Assembly: GCF_002083135.2 (NCBI RefSeq)
Contig: NZ_NBTM02000001.1
Location: 1,798,001 to 1,862,000, forward strand
DNA length: 64,000 nt
Reading direction: 5' to 3'
Origin: Aerococcus viridans
GTDB taxonomy: Bacteria > Bacillota > Bacilli > Lactobacillales > Aerococcaceae
Both the position numbers and the translations under genes were made by a program. Below, piece by piece: positions 40,787 to 49,871 of the stretch (the stretch's first letter is position 1; the number at the start of each line of letters is the position of its first letter). Under the pieces are notes generated by a model. The model was not told where the DNA came from, did not search any database, and saw only the letters and a program-made list of their open reading frames with translations.

Positions 40787-41383
40787 TTATTTTAAGATAA
40801 CTTGTTCTTCAGCAGCAATAACTTCTTTTTCTGCAGCTGGTGCTTCAATAGAACCGAATGGCATTTCAGCAACTAATTCCCAAGCTTCAGGTAAATCTAA
40901 CAATTCACGAATTGCTGCGTCAAATCCTTGCTCGTAGCCAATGTTGAAATGTTGTAAGTTTGCACCTAAACCTAATTCAGTTAATGCTAACCAAGCTGTT
41001 AATTGCGCATTTGCTGATTCGTGATTTTTGTAAACTGAACGACGTTCTGGGTTACCAGGGATACCTGCTTCAACAGCGTCACGGTCTTCGAAGAATAAGA
41101 TTGTACCAACTGCTTCACGCGCACCATCCATGATTGGTGTCATGTAGTTTAATGTACCTGCGTCTAATACTTCTGTTTGTACACCTTTAATCAAGTCCCA
41201 AAGTTGTTGGTTTTTTTCACCAGAAACGACAACAACACGTACACCTTGTGAGTTAAATGCACTTGGTACAGTTGGAATCACTTCGTTTAAAGCAGCAGCT
41301 ACATCTGAAGCAGTCACATCAGTGTTAGCACCGATAGCGTAGTGAGAACGACGTTTAGTTAATAAATCTTTAAAAGCTGACAT
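40787..41383 (-). CDS. Nitroreductase-family FMN oxidoreductase
   Basis: Small flavoprotein of 198 residues in the nitroreductase fold, close to the HBN1/Frm2-like fatty-acid-repression subgroup. DLLTKRRSHYAIGAN is the FMN-binding start; VPSAFNSQGVRVVVVSG and NAQLTAWLALTELGLGANLQHFN are family-typical. GAGGAGT precedes the ATG. A palindrome over its transcription start suggests a redox-type repressor. The substrate is unknown; detoxification of quinones or nitro compounds is common in the family. Confidence 0.85.
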   Translation of the reverse strand: MSAFKDLLTKRRSHYAIGANTDVTASDVAAALNEVIPTVPSAFNSQGVRVVVVSGEKNQQLWDLIKGVQTEVLDAGTLNYMTPIMDGAREAVGTILFFEDRDAVEAGIPGNPERRSVYKNHESANAQLTAWLALTELGLGANLQHFNIGYEQGFDAAIRELLDLPEAWELVAEMPFGSIEAPAAEKEVIAAEEQVILK

Positions 41384-41424
41384 AAATTAAATACTCCTCT
41401 TAATTTCAAATTTTTTAAAAAACA

Positions 41425-41475
41425 AGTTCCAATTAGAACTATTTATAGTCTACATGCTTACTTTTTAAAAGTCAA
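41425..41475 (-). promoter_or_regulatory. Nitroreductase promoter with palindromic operator
   Basis: Reverse strand TTGACT (41470-41475), 17-bp spacer, TAGACT (41447-41452). AGTTCCAATTAGAACT (41425-41440), a 16-bp palindrome with one mismatched pair, covers the likely start point. This position suits a MarR/HxlR-type repressor. Nothing is evident in 41476-41604. Confidence 0.65.
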
Positions 41476-41604
41476 TTATCAAGTTCATCAATGTGCAATC
41501 TTCTACTTTTAAGTTATCAAAGGACTATATTCGGTACGCTTTTGGTACCATATCAAAACAATTTAGATAACATACTCATTGGCCCCAATATATTCTTTTA
41601 GGAA

Positions 41605-42309
41605 TTACTTGGTTCTCTCTTCTTTTGGATTAGTGAAGATTTCATCCGGCCGTCCTGATTCAACGACCACCCCATCGTTCATAAAGACAACCCAGTCCGC
41701 AACTTTGCGGGCAAAATCCATTTCGTGCGTCACGATGACTAGTATTGTGTGTCCTTTTGCCAAGTGTTCGATGGTTTCAAGTACCTCATTCACTAATTCT
41801 GGGTCTAAGGCAGACGTTGGCTCATCTAGTAGAATTGATTTAGGTTGTACGGCAAGTGCCCGGGCAATACTTACCCGTTGTTGTTGCCCACCTGATAAAG
41901 TCACTGGGTACTGATTTTTTTGTTTCGACAAGCCCACTTGTTTCAATAATTTTTCACCAAACTCAGCAGCTTCGTCTTTTTTCATGACATTATTTGAAAT
42001 TAACGATAAAGTAACGTTCTCTAAAGCTGTCTTATTTCTGAACAAATTATAGTGTTGGAATACCATGGCAGTTTGCTGTCTTAAGGCAAAGGCATCTTGC
42101 TTCTTGATATCCGGTGCTATGACTTTAACCCCGTTAATTTCAATGGTTCCTGATTCTGGTGATTCCAGTAAGCTTAAACTCCGCAAAAAGGTCGATTTTC
42201 CTGAACCTGACGGCCCAATAATCGCGACAACTTCCTCTTCGTTCACTTGAAAGTCAATCCCCTTCAATACAGTGTTATCATTAAATTTTTTTCCCTTCCA
42301 AGTCTTCAA
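41605..42309 (-). CDS. Orphan polar-amino-acid-type ABC ATPase with N-terminal frameshift
   Basis: ABC ATPase of the GlnQ/HisP type: Walker A GPSGSGKST, Q-loop VFQHYNLFRNKT, signature LSGGQQQRVSIARALA, Walker B ILLDEPTSALDP, H-loop THEMDF. All ATP-site motifs are intact. The open frame begins only at TTG 42309 with no ribosome site and reads LKTWKGKKFNDN. The frame one base off reads AIEDLEGKK up to the A7 tract (T7 at 42286-42292 here), which looks more like a genuine N-terminus. No permease or binding-protein gene is adjacent. Probably a decaying remnant of an amino acid importer, or a slippage-affected gene. Confidence 0.7.
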   Translation of the reverse strand: MKTWKGKKFNDNTVLKGIDFQVNEEEVVAIIGPSGSGKSTFLRSLSLLESPESGTIEINGVKVIAPDIKKQDAFALRQQTAMVFQHYNLFRNKTALENVTLSLISNNVMKKDEAAEFGEKLLKQVGLSKQKNQYPVTLSGGQQQRVSIARALAVQPKSILLDEPTSALDPELVNEVLETIEHLAKGHTILVIVTHEMDFARKVADWVVFMNDGVVVESGRPDEIFTNPKEERTK

Positions 42310-42396
42310 TCGCTTGGACGTCAGAATCAGCTAGCACACCTAAGGTTGTAATTTATTTGCTTAAGACTATTGCAATTCATTATTCCATCATCTTTT

Positions 42397-42405
42397 TGTT
42401 ATAAT
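42397..42405 (+). promoter_or_regulatory. Extended -10 promoter of the CBS-domain gene
   Basis: TGTTATAAT, followed by AAGGAGG before the start codon. Confidence 0.6.
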
Positions 42406-42435
42406 TAAAGTAGTAGATAGAAGGAGGTTGCCAAG

Positions 42436-43197
42436 ATGACCAGTCATTATTCTGAAGAATTTACTAGGGATAAACCCTATTCAGTAACAGTCGCCTTTAT
42501 TAGCCACTTTAACGCCTTACACCAAACCATGAAGAGATTATTAGCGGATGATGATGCTACTTTCTTCCAATGTGTAGAAGAATTGGCCAAAACAAACCAA
42601 GTAATCAAACGTAACCATCAATTTTTAGACCAGATTCGCCAGTTACGCAACTTGTTGACCCACCACAAGACAGAGGTTGAAGTAAACCTGGCTTATCCTT
42701 CTGAAGAAACCAATCAACAACTCTTTGAAATCAACAAATTACTGACAGAAATACCGTCAACTAGAAAATTTATCAAACCAGTTTTTGCCATTAATATGGA
42801 TGATAGTCTAGAAAAAGCCTTGACTGATTTACACCACCATCAAGTATCCCAATTACCCGTCTTCAATAAGGAACGCTTGGTATCCGTTATTTCTGCAGAA
42901 CTCATCACCAAATTTATTGCGGATGAAATTACCAAAAATGCTTGGTTCTATATGGACTTCTCCAAATATCAAGTAAGGCAAATCATCAATCATAGCCATC
43001 ATAAGAAAATTACCAGTAAACAAATCATCTCACCCGATACCCCAATTTTTGAATTAGATGATTTAATGGTCGACTTGATGCGCAACAACCGAAATGAAGT
43101 CTTATTGATTTCGGAAGAAGACGATGTCCGAAAACCTAAAGATATTATTGGAATTGTCACTCAACGGGATATTACGACGATTCTAAATTATTTATAA
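42436..43197 (+). CDS. CBS-domain protein of unknown role
   Basis: Protein of 253 residues. The first ~110 residues are helical and polar (HFNALHQTMKRLLADDDATFF, IRQLRNLLTHHKTEVEVNLAYP). The second half is a CBS pair (FAINMDDSLEKALTDLHHHQVSQLPVFN and ISPDTPIFELDDLMVDLMRNNRNEVLLIS, ending DIIGIVTQRDITTIL). Such modules bind adenine nucleotides and sense energy state. The partner is unknown. The N-terminal part was not recognised with certainty. Confidence 0.8.
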   Translation: MTSHYSEEFTRDKPYSVTVAFISHFNALHQTMKRLLADDDATFFQCVEELAKTNQVIKRNHQFLDQIRQLRNLLTHHKTEVEVNLAYPSEETNQQLFEINKLLTEIPSTRKFIKPVFAINMDDSLEKALTDLHHHQVSQLPVFNKERLVSVISAELITKFIADEITKNAWFYMDFSKYQVRQIINHSHHKKITSKQIISPDTPIFELDDLMVDLMRNNRNEVLLISEEDDVRKPKDIIGIVTQRDITTILNYL

Positions 43198-43210
43198 GAT
43201 GAGGGTAGAC

Positions 43211-43243
43211 AAAAAAGCTAGCGAAAATTGCCGCTAGCTTTTT
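43211..43243. terminator. Bidirectional terminator after the CBS gene
   Basis: AAAAAGCTAGCG and CGCTAGCTTTTT, perfect 12-bp stem. Confidence 0.92.
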
Positions 43244-43268
43244 GATGTGTGCCTTCTTCAACAAGGAC

Positions 43269-45008
43269 TTATTCAGCTTGATGATCAAATTGCGATTGGT
43301 ATAGATTGAAGTACTTACCCTCTTTTTCTAATAAACTTTGATGGCTGCCTTGTTCTAAGACATGGCCGTTTTCCATATATAAGATTTGGTCGGCATTTTC
43401 AATCGTTGACAATCGGTGGGCTACGATAAAGGTTGTATGGTTGACCATCATTGCATCAAAGGTTTCTTGAATCGCCTTCTCCGTCATCGTATCAATTGAA
43501 GATGTCGCCTCATCCAATATCAACATATCTGGGTCTGTCAGCATAATTCGCGCTATACAAATTAATTGTTGTTGTCCTTTAGATATATTAGCCCCGCTTT
43601 CACTTAATTTAAACTGATAATCTTGGTCCATCTGCATGATCATGTCATGGATTTGGGCTTTTTTAGCCACAGCAACCACGTCTTCCATGGTTGCGCCCGA
43701 CTTACCGTATGCAATATTATCGAAAATGGTTCCTTCAAAAATCCAAGAATCCTGTAAAACCATCCCAAAGTTTTGTCGTAGATAGCTACGTTGCATATCT
43801 AAGGTGTTGACACCGTCAATATGAATCCCGCCGGCTACTGGGTCATAAAACCGCATCAGAAGGTTGATAAGGGTCGTTTTCCCAGCCCCAGTAGGACCTA
43901 CAATGGCTACTGTATCCCCAGCCTTTATATGGACGTTTAAGTCTTCAATTAAAGGTCGTTGGCTATCATAATGGAAGGTTAAGTCTTTAAAATCAACTGC
44001 ACCTTCAACCGATGCAATTTCTGCTTGATCGCGTGAAGGTGTCTCTTCCTTAGCTCCCATCAGTTCATGGACGCGAGCAGCCGCAGCTAAAGATGTTTGC
44101 ATTTCATTAATAATAGAAGAAATATCATTAAATGGCTTGTTGTATTGGTTGGCGTAAGTTAAGAATGAAGAGAAAATCCCCACACTCAATTGGCCAGATA
44201 ATACAGTAAAAGCACCAACTACACCCACAACAGCATACACAATGGAGTTTAAAACACGAGACGTAGGGTTAATTAAGGCCCCATAAAATTGTGACCACAG
44301 ACCTGACTCATGCACTTTTTGGTTAATACTGGTAAATTGTTCAATGGCGTCGTCTTCAAAGGTAAAGGCACGGACAATCATTTGCCCTTGGGCCATTTCA
44401 TCCACGTATCCACCGAGTTCCCCACGTAAATTGACCTGTTCAGTAAAGCGGTGGTAGGTTCTACTGGCAATAATATAAGAAACAACCACAGAAATTGGGG
44501 TCAAAATAATGACAATTAGCCCGATTTTAACATCTAGGGATAACATCATCACGATAACCCCGATAATTAAAATCACTCCAGAGAATAAGTTATTAAAACT
44601 CTGTAATAAACCATTACCGACTAAATCGACATCATTAATGACGCGAGAAACGAGATCCCCTAAAGAATGGTTATCCACGTATGATAAAGGCAGTTTTTGT
44701 ATCTTATTAAAAGCGTCTCTATGTAAGTCCGCAATAATATGGTAGGTTAATCGGTTAGACATCTGGTTTTGTAAATACTGAGCTAGGGCTGCAATTAAGG
44801 CGAACACACCCAGCCAGATAATGGCTTGCCACAGAACTTTAAAATCCACTTGGTCCAGGCCAACGATTTCATTCACTGCCTGTCCGATTTGAATGGGTAT
44901 TAAAACTTGAAAAAGAACAGTAATTGTTGAAAATAGGAATAAGCCGATTGTAGTCCAACGGTAACGTTTAATGTAATCCATCAGCCACGAGAATGTTGTT
45001 TTATCCAT
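43269..45008 (-). CDS. Heterodimeric ABC exporter, catalytic-site half
   Basis: Fused membrane and ATPase protein of 579 residues, type IV exporter. Six helices (about 1-320), Walker A GPTGAGKTT, Walker B MLILDEATSSID with the canonical catalytic Glu, H-loop IVAHRLST. The signature is degenerate: NISKGQQQLICIARIML instead of LSGGQ. With its partner it forms one competent and one degenerate ATP site, as in LmrCD, BmrCD and TM287/288. Likely exports drugs, peptides or lipids. It follows the partner gene by 3 bp. Confidence 0.9.
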   Translation of the reverse strand: MDKTTFSWLMDYIKRYRWTTIGLFLFSTITVLFQVLIPIQIGQAVNEIVGLDQVDFKVLWQAIIWLGVFALIAALAQYLQNQMSNRLTYHIIADLHRDAFNKIQKLPLSYVDNHSLGDLVSRVINDVDLVGNGLLQSFNNLFSGVILIIGVIVMMLSLDVKIGLIVIILTPISVVVSYIIASRTYHRFTEQVNLRGELGGYVDEMAQGQMIVRAFTFEDDAIEQFTSINQKVHESGLWSQFYGALINPTSRVLNSIVYAVVGVVGAFTVLSGQLSVGIFSSFLTYANQYNKPFNDISSIINEMQTSLAAAARVHELMGAKEETPSRDQAEIASVEGAVDFKDLTFHYDSQRPLIEDLNVHIKAGDTVAIVGPTGAGKTTLINLLMRFYDPVAGGIHIDGVNTLDMQRSYLRQNFGMVLQDSWIFEGTIFDNIAYGKSGATMEDVVAVAKKAQIHDMIMQMDQDYQFKLSESGANISKGQQQLICIARIMLTDPDMLILDEATSSIDTMTEKAIQETFDAMMVNHTTFIVAHRLSTIENADQILYMENGHVLEQGSHQSLLEKEGKYFNLYQSQFDHQAE

Positions 45009-45011
45009 CTG

Positions 45012-46721
45012 CTAGTCCTCCTTTTCTTCTTGCATCTGTGAAGCAACAATCGCTTGATATATATCACTGGTTGCTAATAAGTCATCGTGACTACCAACAC
45101 CAGCACTGCGCCCATTATTCATGACTAAAATTTGATCAGCCTGTTGTACTGAAGATACTCGCTGTGAAATCATGATAATCGTGGTATTTAATTTGCTTAA
45201 TGCTTGGCGTAATTTCGATTCAGTGGCGAAGTCTAAGGCACTTGATGAATCATCTAGTATTAAAACTTGCGGTTGGCCAACTAGGGCACGGGCAATCGTT
45301 AGCCTTTGCTTTTGTCCACCTGAAAAGTTTTTACCACCTTGTCGAACGGGCATGTCTAAGCCCTGGTCATTTTGAGCGACAAAGTCCTTCGCTTGTGCAA
45401 TTTCTAAAGCTTGCCACAAGTCTTGGTCACTGATATCCTTTTTGCCCATCAATAGATTATCTCTAAGGGTCCCTGTAAATAAAGAGGCTGATTGAGGGAC
45501 TAGACCGATTTTTTGACGGTAGGCATTCAGGTCTAAGTTTTGAATCAAGCTATCGTTAATGATAATTTGGCCCTGGTTGACATCGTCATTACGTAACAAC
45601 AGGTTAACTAAGGTCGATTTACCGGATGCCGTCCCCCCGATAATCCCAAAGAAGGAACCAGGTTTGATATCAGCTGTGATATTTTCAATGGTATTACGCT
45701 CTCCGTATCCAAAAGTTACATCATCAAATTGAATGGCTAAGGGTTCATGCCCAGAAAGTTTGTCCTGGCCACTTAAGATTTCTGGTTTAATGGCTAAAAC
45801 CTCATCAATTCGGTTAATCCCAGCAATCCCGCGACTAAATACAAGCAAGATATTCACAAGTACATTTAAAGCCAAGAGAATATTATTCATATATTGAACT
45901 AAGGCAACGACATCCCCTTGCATAAACTGGCCATTATTTACCAATCTTCCTCCGAAGAACAAGATAAAGGCAATGGCTAAGTTGACTAAGAAAAGGCTTG
46001 ACGGGTTAGCTAGCGCTTGGAAGGCGCCCATGGTTAATTGCTCGCCTCTTAAAGTCAGGTTTTGTTTTTCGAATCGGTCGACTTCATGTTTTTCGTTGGC
46101 GAAGGCACGAATGTCCCGGATGCCTGAAAAGTTTTCACGCACAATACGTGATAATTGATCCATACGACGTTGGATTTGGCCATTTTGTTTATTGGTAAAA
46201 ATATTAATGTATATCAAGATAGCACCAATGACCAATCCACCGATGATAAATATAGGCGCCAAGGTTGGACTCACATAAAACGCCATCACAATTGAACCGA
46301 TTAATAAAACTGGCACACGAGAACCCAGTCGAATCATTAAGGCAATGGCCAATTGTAAGTTTTGTGTATCATTTTCGATTCTTAGAACCACTGACGAAGC
46401 TGTAATACTATCCAATTGCTTTCTATCCATACGGTTTAATGTTTTAAACATTTCTAACCGCACTTCAGTCCCAATATCCTGGGCAACTTTAGAAGCCAAA
46501 TATTGACAAACCAAGGCCGTTAAATAACCTAGTAAAGGCAATACCGCTAACAAGATCCCTTGTCTTATGATTACTGATGGATTGTCTTGATTAATCCCCA
46601 TGTTAATTAATGTAGCCATCACGATAGGCACTAATAACTCTAAAATGGCTTCGGCTACTTTAGCCATAAATGCCAAAAAGGCTTGGCCTTTATTTTTAAG
46701 TAATATATCTTTAACCCGCAT
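45012..46721 (-). CDS. Heterodimeric ABC exporter, degenerate-site half
   Basis: Fused membrane and ATPase protein of 569 residues, first of the pair. Walker A GGTASGKST, a canonical signature NFSGGQKQRLTIARAL, but Walker B ends LILDDSSSALD: Asp replaces the catalytic Glu, and the H-loop His is Gln (MISQRVSS). These changes are the expected non-hydrolytic site of heterodimeric exporters. Its SGGQ completes the active site of the second half. A reverse-strand extended -10 TGGTATGAT lies near 46760. The gap 46722-46950 shows nothing else. Confidence 0.9.
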   Translation of the reverse strand: MRVKDILLKNKGQAFLAFMAKVAEAILELLVPIVMATLINMGINQDNPSVIIRQGILLAVLPLLGYLTALVCQYLASKVAQDIGTEVRLEMFKTLNRMDRKQLDSITASSVVLRIENDTQNLQLAIALMIRLGSRVPVLLIGSIVMAFYVSPTLAPIFIIGGLVIGAILIYINIFTNKQNGQIQRRMDQLSRIVRENFSGIRDIRAFANEKHEVDRFEKQNLTLRGEQLTMGAFQALANPSSLFLVNLAIAFILFFGGRLVNNGQFMQGDVVALVQYMNNILLALNVLVNILLVFSRGIAGINRIDEVLAIKPEILSGQDKLSGHEPLAIQFDDVTFGYGERNTIENITADIKPGSFFGIIGGTASGKSTLVNLLLRNDDVNQGQIIINDSLIQNLDLNAYRQKIGLVPQSASLFTGTLRDNLLMGKKDISDQDLWQALEIAQAKDFVAQNDQGLDMPVRQGGKNFSGGQKQRLTIARALVGQPQVLILDDSSSALDFATESKLRQALSKLNTTIIMISQRVSSVQQADQILVMNNGRSAGVGSHDDLLATSDIYQAIVASQMQEEKED

Positions 46722-46952
46722 ACACTCTCTCCTAGCACGATTATTCTCATTCTAAAATATCATACCACTAATTTTTGATTAGTTGGCAGTATTAAGCCTC
46801 TATCAACTTTCTTAAACAATTCTTTACTAGCTTATTTTTCAAAAAATACAAAAACAGGACAATCAACAGGGGCGCTTTAAAATATATTTGATACTTTATT
46901 GCTCATACAGCAGATTCTCTTTCCAATTTTGCAATACATGATATTATTAACC

Positions 46953-46999
46953 AAAAAAATGCACGAAACTCACCTCTCGGCAATTTCGTGCATTTTTTT
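46953..46999. terminator. Strong bidirectional terminator at the fruA end
   Basis: AAAAAAATGCACGAAA (46953-46968) and TTTCGTGCATTTTTTT (46984-46999): perfect 16-bp stem. Confidence 0.93.
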
Positions 47000-47010
47000 A
47001 TTTTAAGTGA

Positions 47011-48924
47011 TTATCTATCTTCTTCAGCTACTGGTTTTTTCCAGAAACCTAAAACTAAGGCTGAGATAATTGAACCGATAATTACCGCTAAGATTAGTAG
47101 TAATGGTTGGTTACCTAACGCCACCATAGTGATGATACCACCATGTGGTGCAGGTACATTAGTTGCCCAGAATTGTGTTAAACCACCAGCAACTGCAGCT
47201 CCTAGTACACTAGAAGTGATCACGCGTAATGGATCAGCAGCAGCAAATGGGATAGCACCTTCTGTAATGAATGTTAGACCCATAATGAAGTTTGTTAAAC
47301 CTGATTGTTTTTCGGTCTTAGTAAATTTATTTTTGAATAAAACTGACGCCAAAGCGATTGCTAATGGTGGCACCATACCACCAGCCATAACTGCCGCCAT
47401 GAATTTACCATCACCAGTATCTGTAAAGATACCGATAGAGAAGGCATAAGCTGCTTTATTGAATGGTCCACCCATGTCGATGGCCATCATACCACCAAGT
47501 ACGGCACCTAGTAATACTAAGTTAGCAGTACCTAGACTTTCAAGGAAGTTCAACATACCTGTATTGATACCAGCGAAAATTGGCCCTAATACAAAGTACA
47601 TGATGACACCGGTAATTAATAAAGTAAGTACTGGGTAGAATAAGATTGTTCTAGTACCTGCAAGTGATTTTGGTAATCTTTTAAGCATTTCAATGACTAA
47701 AATTGTCACGTAACCAGCAAGGAAACCACCAACTAAACCACCTAGGAATCCGGCACCAGCAGTATTTGCTAAAGCACCAGCAGAGAATCCGGCTACTAAG
47801 GCTGGTTGACCCCCGATAGATTTAGCGATATTACCAGCTAATACTGGAATTAAGAAAGCAAAGGCTGCAGAACCGATACCGTTGAAACCTAAGAATAAGG
47901 CAGATTCGCTACCGGCAAATCGTTCAATTAAGAATGAAATGGCAATAATGATACCACCAGCGATAACGAATGGTAGCATTGCTGAGATACCGTTCATTAA
48001 GTCTTTGTATAATGACTTGAAGTTGAAGCGACCTGAACCTGCACCGTCTTCATTTGAAGCATCATCTTCATCTTGACGGTTAGTCGTGTAAACTGGTGCG
48101 TCGCCAGATAAAGCTAAATTAATCAATTCTTCAGTTTTGTTGATACCGTCAGCAACTGGACGTTCAACCACTTTTTTACCGTTGAAACGACCCATTGGGA
48201 CATTTTTACTAACCGCAACGATGATTCCGTCAGCTTTGTCAATGTCTTCTTTGGTTAAACCATGTTTAACGCCTTCAGATCCACGTGTTTCAACTTTAAT
48301 TTGTACGCCTAGTTCTTGTGCTTTTTTCTTCAAAGCATCTTCAGCCATATAGGTGTGGGCAATACCAGTTGGACAAGCGGTTACCGCAACGATATATGGT
48401 TGCTTTTCGTCAACGTTAGCTGCAGAAACATCAGTAGAAGATTCCTCTTCTTTGTTTTCTGCGTCTAATTGTGCTTGTGCTAAGTTTAAAATACCTGTAA
48501 TAGCTGCAGTATCTTGGGCACCTTTTAAGGCAGCAATGAAGTCTTCGTTCATTAATAACTTAGAAAGTTCAGCAAGTACTTGTAAATGCGTATCCGCAGA
48601 GCCACCTTCAGCAGCGATCATAAAGAATAATTCAGCTGGTTGGCCGTCTAAAGATTCGAAGTCTAAACCGCCTTGTTTTTTAGCAAATACAACTGAGGTT
48701 TTGGTAACTGCTTCATTTTTCGCGTGAGGCATAGCGATACCATTACCTAAACCAGTACTCATAGTATCTTCACGTTTTTGGATGTCTGAACGGAAACTAT
48801 CAAAGTCGCTCACTGCTCCAGTATCTACTAATTTTTGCGCCATTTCGTCTAAAATAGCGGCCTTGTTATCTGCCTTCACATCAAGAATCATTAACTCTTC
48901 ACGTAAAATATCCGTAATTTTCAT
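47011..48924 (-). CDS. fruA: PTS fructose transporter EIIABC
   Basis: Imports fructose and phosphorylates it at C1. It has 637 residues in the order IIA, IIB, IIC. The IIA His67 lies in GIAMPHAKN; the IIB Cys184 in VTACPTGIAHTYMAEDALKKKA; the IIC part (about 310-630) has roughly nine helices with GGMMAIDMGGPFNKAAYAF and FITEGAIPFAAADPLR. Acidic Ser/Glu-rich linkers join the domains. Last gene of fruR-fruK-fruA. Sucrose phosphorylase also releases fructose, but inside the cell. Confidence 0.95.
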   Translation of the reverse strand: MKITDILREELMILDVKADNKAAILDEMAQKLVDTGAVSDFDSFRSDIQKREDTMSTGLGNGIAMPHAKNEAVTKTSVVFAKKQGGLDFESLDGQPAELFFMIAAEGGSADTHLQVLAELSKLLMNEDFIAALKGAQDTAAITGILNLAQAQLDAENKEEESSTDVSAANVDEKQPYIVAVTACPTGIAHTYMAEDALKKKAQELGVQIKVETRGSEGVKHGLTKEDIDKADGIIVAVSKNVPMGRFNGKKVVERPVADGINKTEELINLALSGDAPVYTTNRQDEDDASNEDGAGSGRFNFKSLYKDLMNGISAMLPFVIAGGIIIAISFLIERFAGSESALFLGFNGIGSAAFAFLIPVLAGNIAKSIGGQPALVAGFSAGALANTAGAGFLGGLVGGFLAGYVTILVIEMLKRLPKSLAGTRTILFYPVLTLLITGVIMYFVLGPIFAGINTGMLNFLESLGTANLVLLGAVLGGMMAIDMGGPFNKAAYAFSIGIFTDTGDGKFMAAVMAGGMVPPLAIALASVLFKNKFTKTEKQSGLTNFIMGLTFITEGAIPFAAADPLRVITSSVLGAAVAGGLTQFWATNVPAPHGGIITMVALGNQPLLLILAVIIGSIISALVLGFWKKPVAEEDR

Positions 48925-48953
48925 ATCTATCTCCTTCTTTACGACTGTAACCT

Positions 48954-49871
48954 TTATTTATGTAAAAATGATAGACCGACTGCCCCGTTTAAGGCATCAA
49001 TGTCTTCTTTCTCCGCCAAGTCTTCTTTAAATGCTGTGGCACTCCCACTTTGTACCGCTAGCACGAAAGCTTGAGAAGCTGGTAAACCTTGTTGTAATCC
49101 GGCAACAAATCCGGCAATCATTGAGTCACCAGACCCAACTGTATTGATGACTTGACCTTGAGGTGCATCAGCCTTAACAATACGGTCTTTGTCAATAAAT
49201 AAGGCACCGTCACCACCCAGTGATACAACGACGTTTTCTGCACCTAATTGTTGTAACTTCTTACCATATAAAACAACGTCATCTATTGTATTAATTTCAA
49301 CACCGAATAAGTCACCTAACTCATCCTGGTTTGGTTTGACTAAAAGTGGTCCCATTGGTAAGGCTTCGATTAATTCTTGGCTTGCTGTATCGAAGATAAA
49401 TGGAATACCGCGTTCTTTCAATAAGCTAATTAAGCTTAAGTAGAAATCTTCCGGTAAGCCTTGTGCTTTACTACCTGATAGAACTATCAAGTCTTCTGAA
49501 GTCATCATTTGAATTTGTTGGCGCAATTGGTTAATCGCTTCTTCATCAATGACAGGCCCTGCACCATTAATTTCTGTTTCGCTCGTTCCTTTTGTCTTCA
49601 CATTGATACGTGTTGGACTAGAAATTTCTATAAATTGAGTAGATGACCCCTCTTTTTCCAACCATTCGCGAATAAAGTCCCCTGAGAAACCACCTACAAA
49701 ACCTAAGGCAATATTGGGTACTTCAAATTGGTTTAGGATTCGAGATACATTAATCCCTTTCCCACCTGGTAACATCTGTTCACGCGTTGATCTATTCGTC
49801 TTTCCTGCTTGGATCTCATCAATATACATTAAGTAATCGATTGAGGGATTTAACGTTAGTGTATAAATCAA
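48954..49871 (-). CDS. fruK: 1-phosphofructokinase
   Basis: PfkB-family kinase of 305 residues that turns fructose-1-phosphate into fructose-1,6-bisphosphate. MIYTLTLNPSIDYLMYID is the PfkB start, LPGGKGINVSRIL binds substrate, and NTVGSGDSMIAGFVAG holds the catalytic Asp and anion hole. Its ATG overlaps the fruR stop by four bases (ATGA), so the pair is translationally coupled. Confidence 0.95.
   Translation of the reverse strand: MIYTLTLNPSIDYLMYIDEIQAGKTNRSTREQMLPGGKGINVSRILNQFEVPNIALGFVGGFSGDFIREWLEKEGSSTQFIEISSPTRINVKTKGTSETEINGAGPVIDEEAINQLRQQIQMMTSEDLIVLSGSKAQGLPEDFYLSLISLLKERGIPFIFDTASQELIEALPMGPLLVKPNQDELGDLFGVEINTIDDVVLYGKKLQQLGAENVVVSLGGDGALFIDKDRIVKADAPQGQVINTVGSGDSMIAGFVAGLQQGLPASQAFVLAVQSGSATAFKEDLAEKEDIDALNGAVGLSFLHK

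Noticed and set aside
46988-47449. 153-codon frame antisense to fruA
   Set aside because: A shadow of the fruA membrane region; no start signals.
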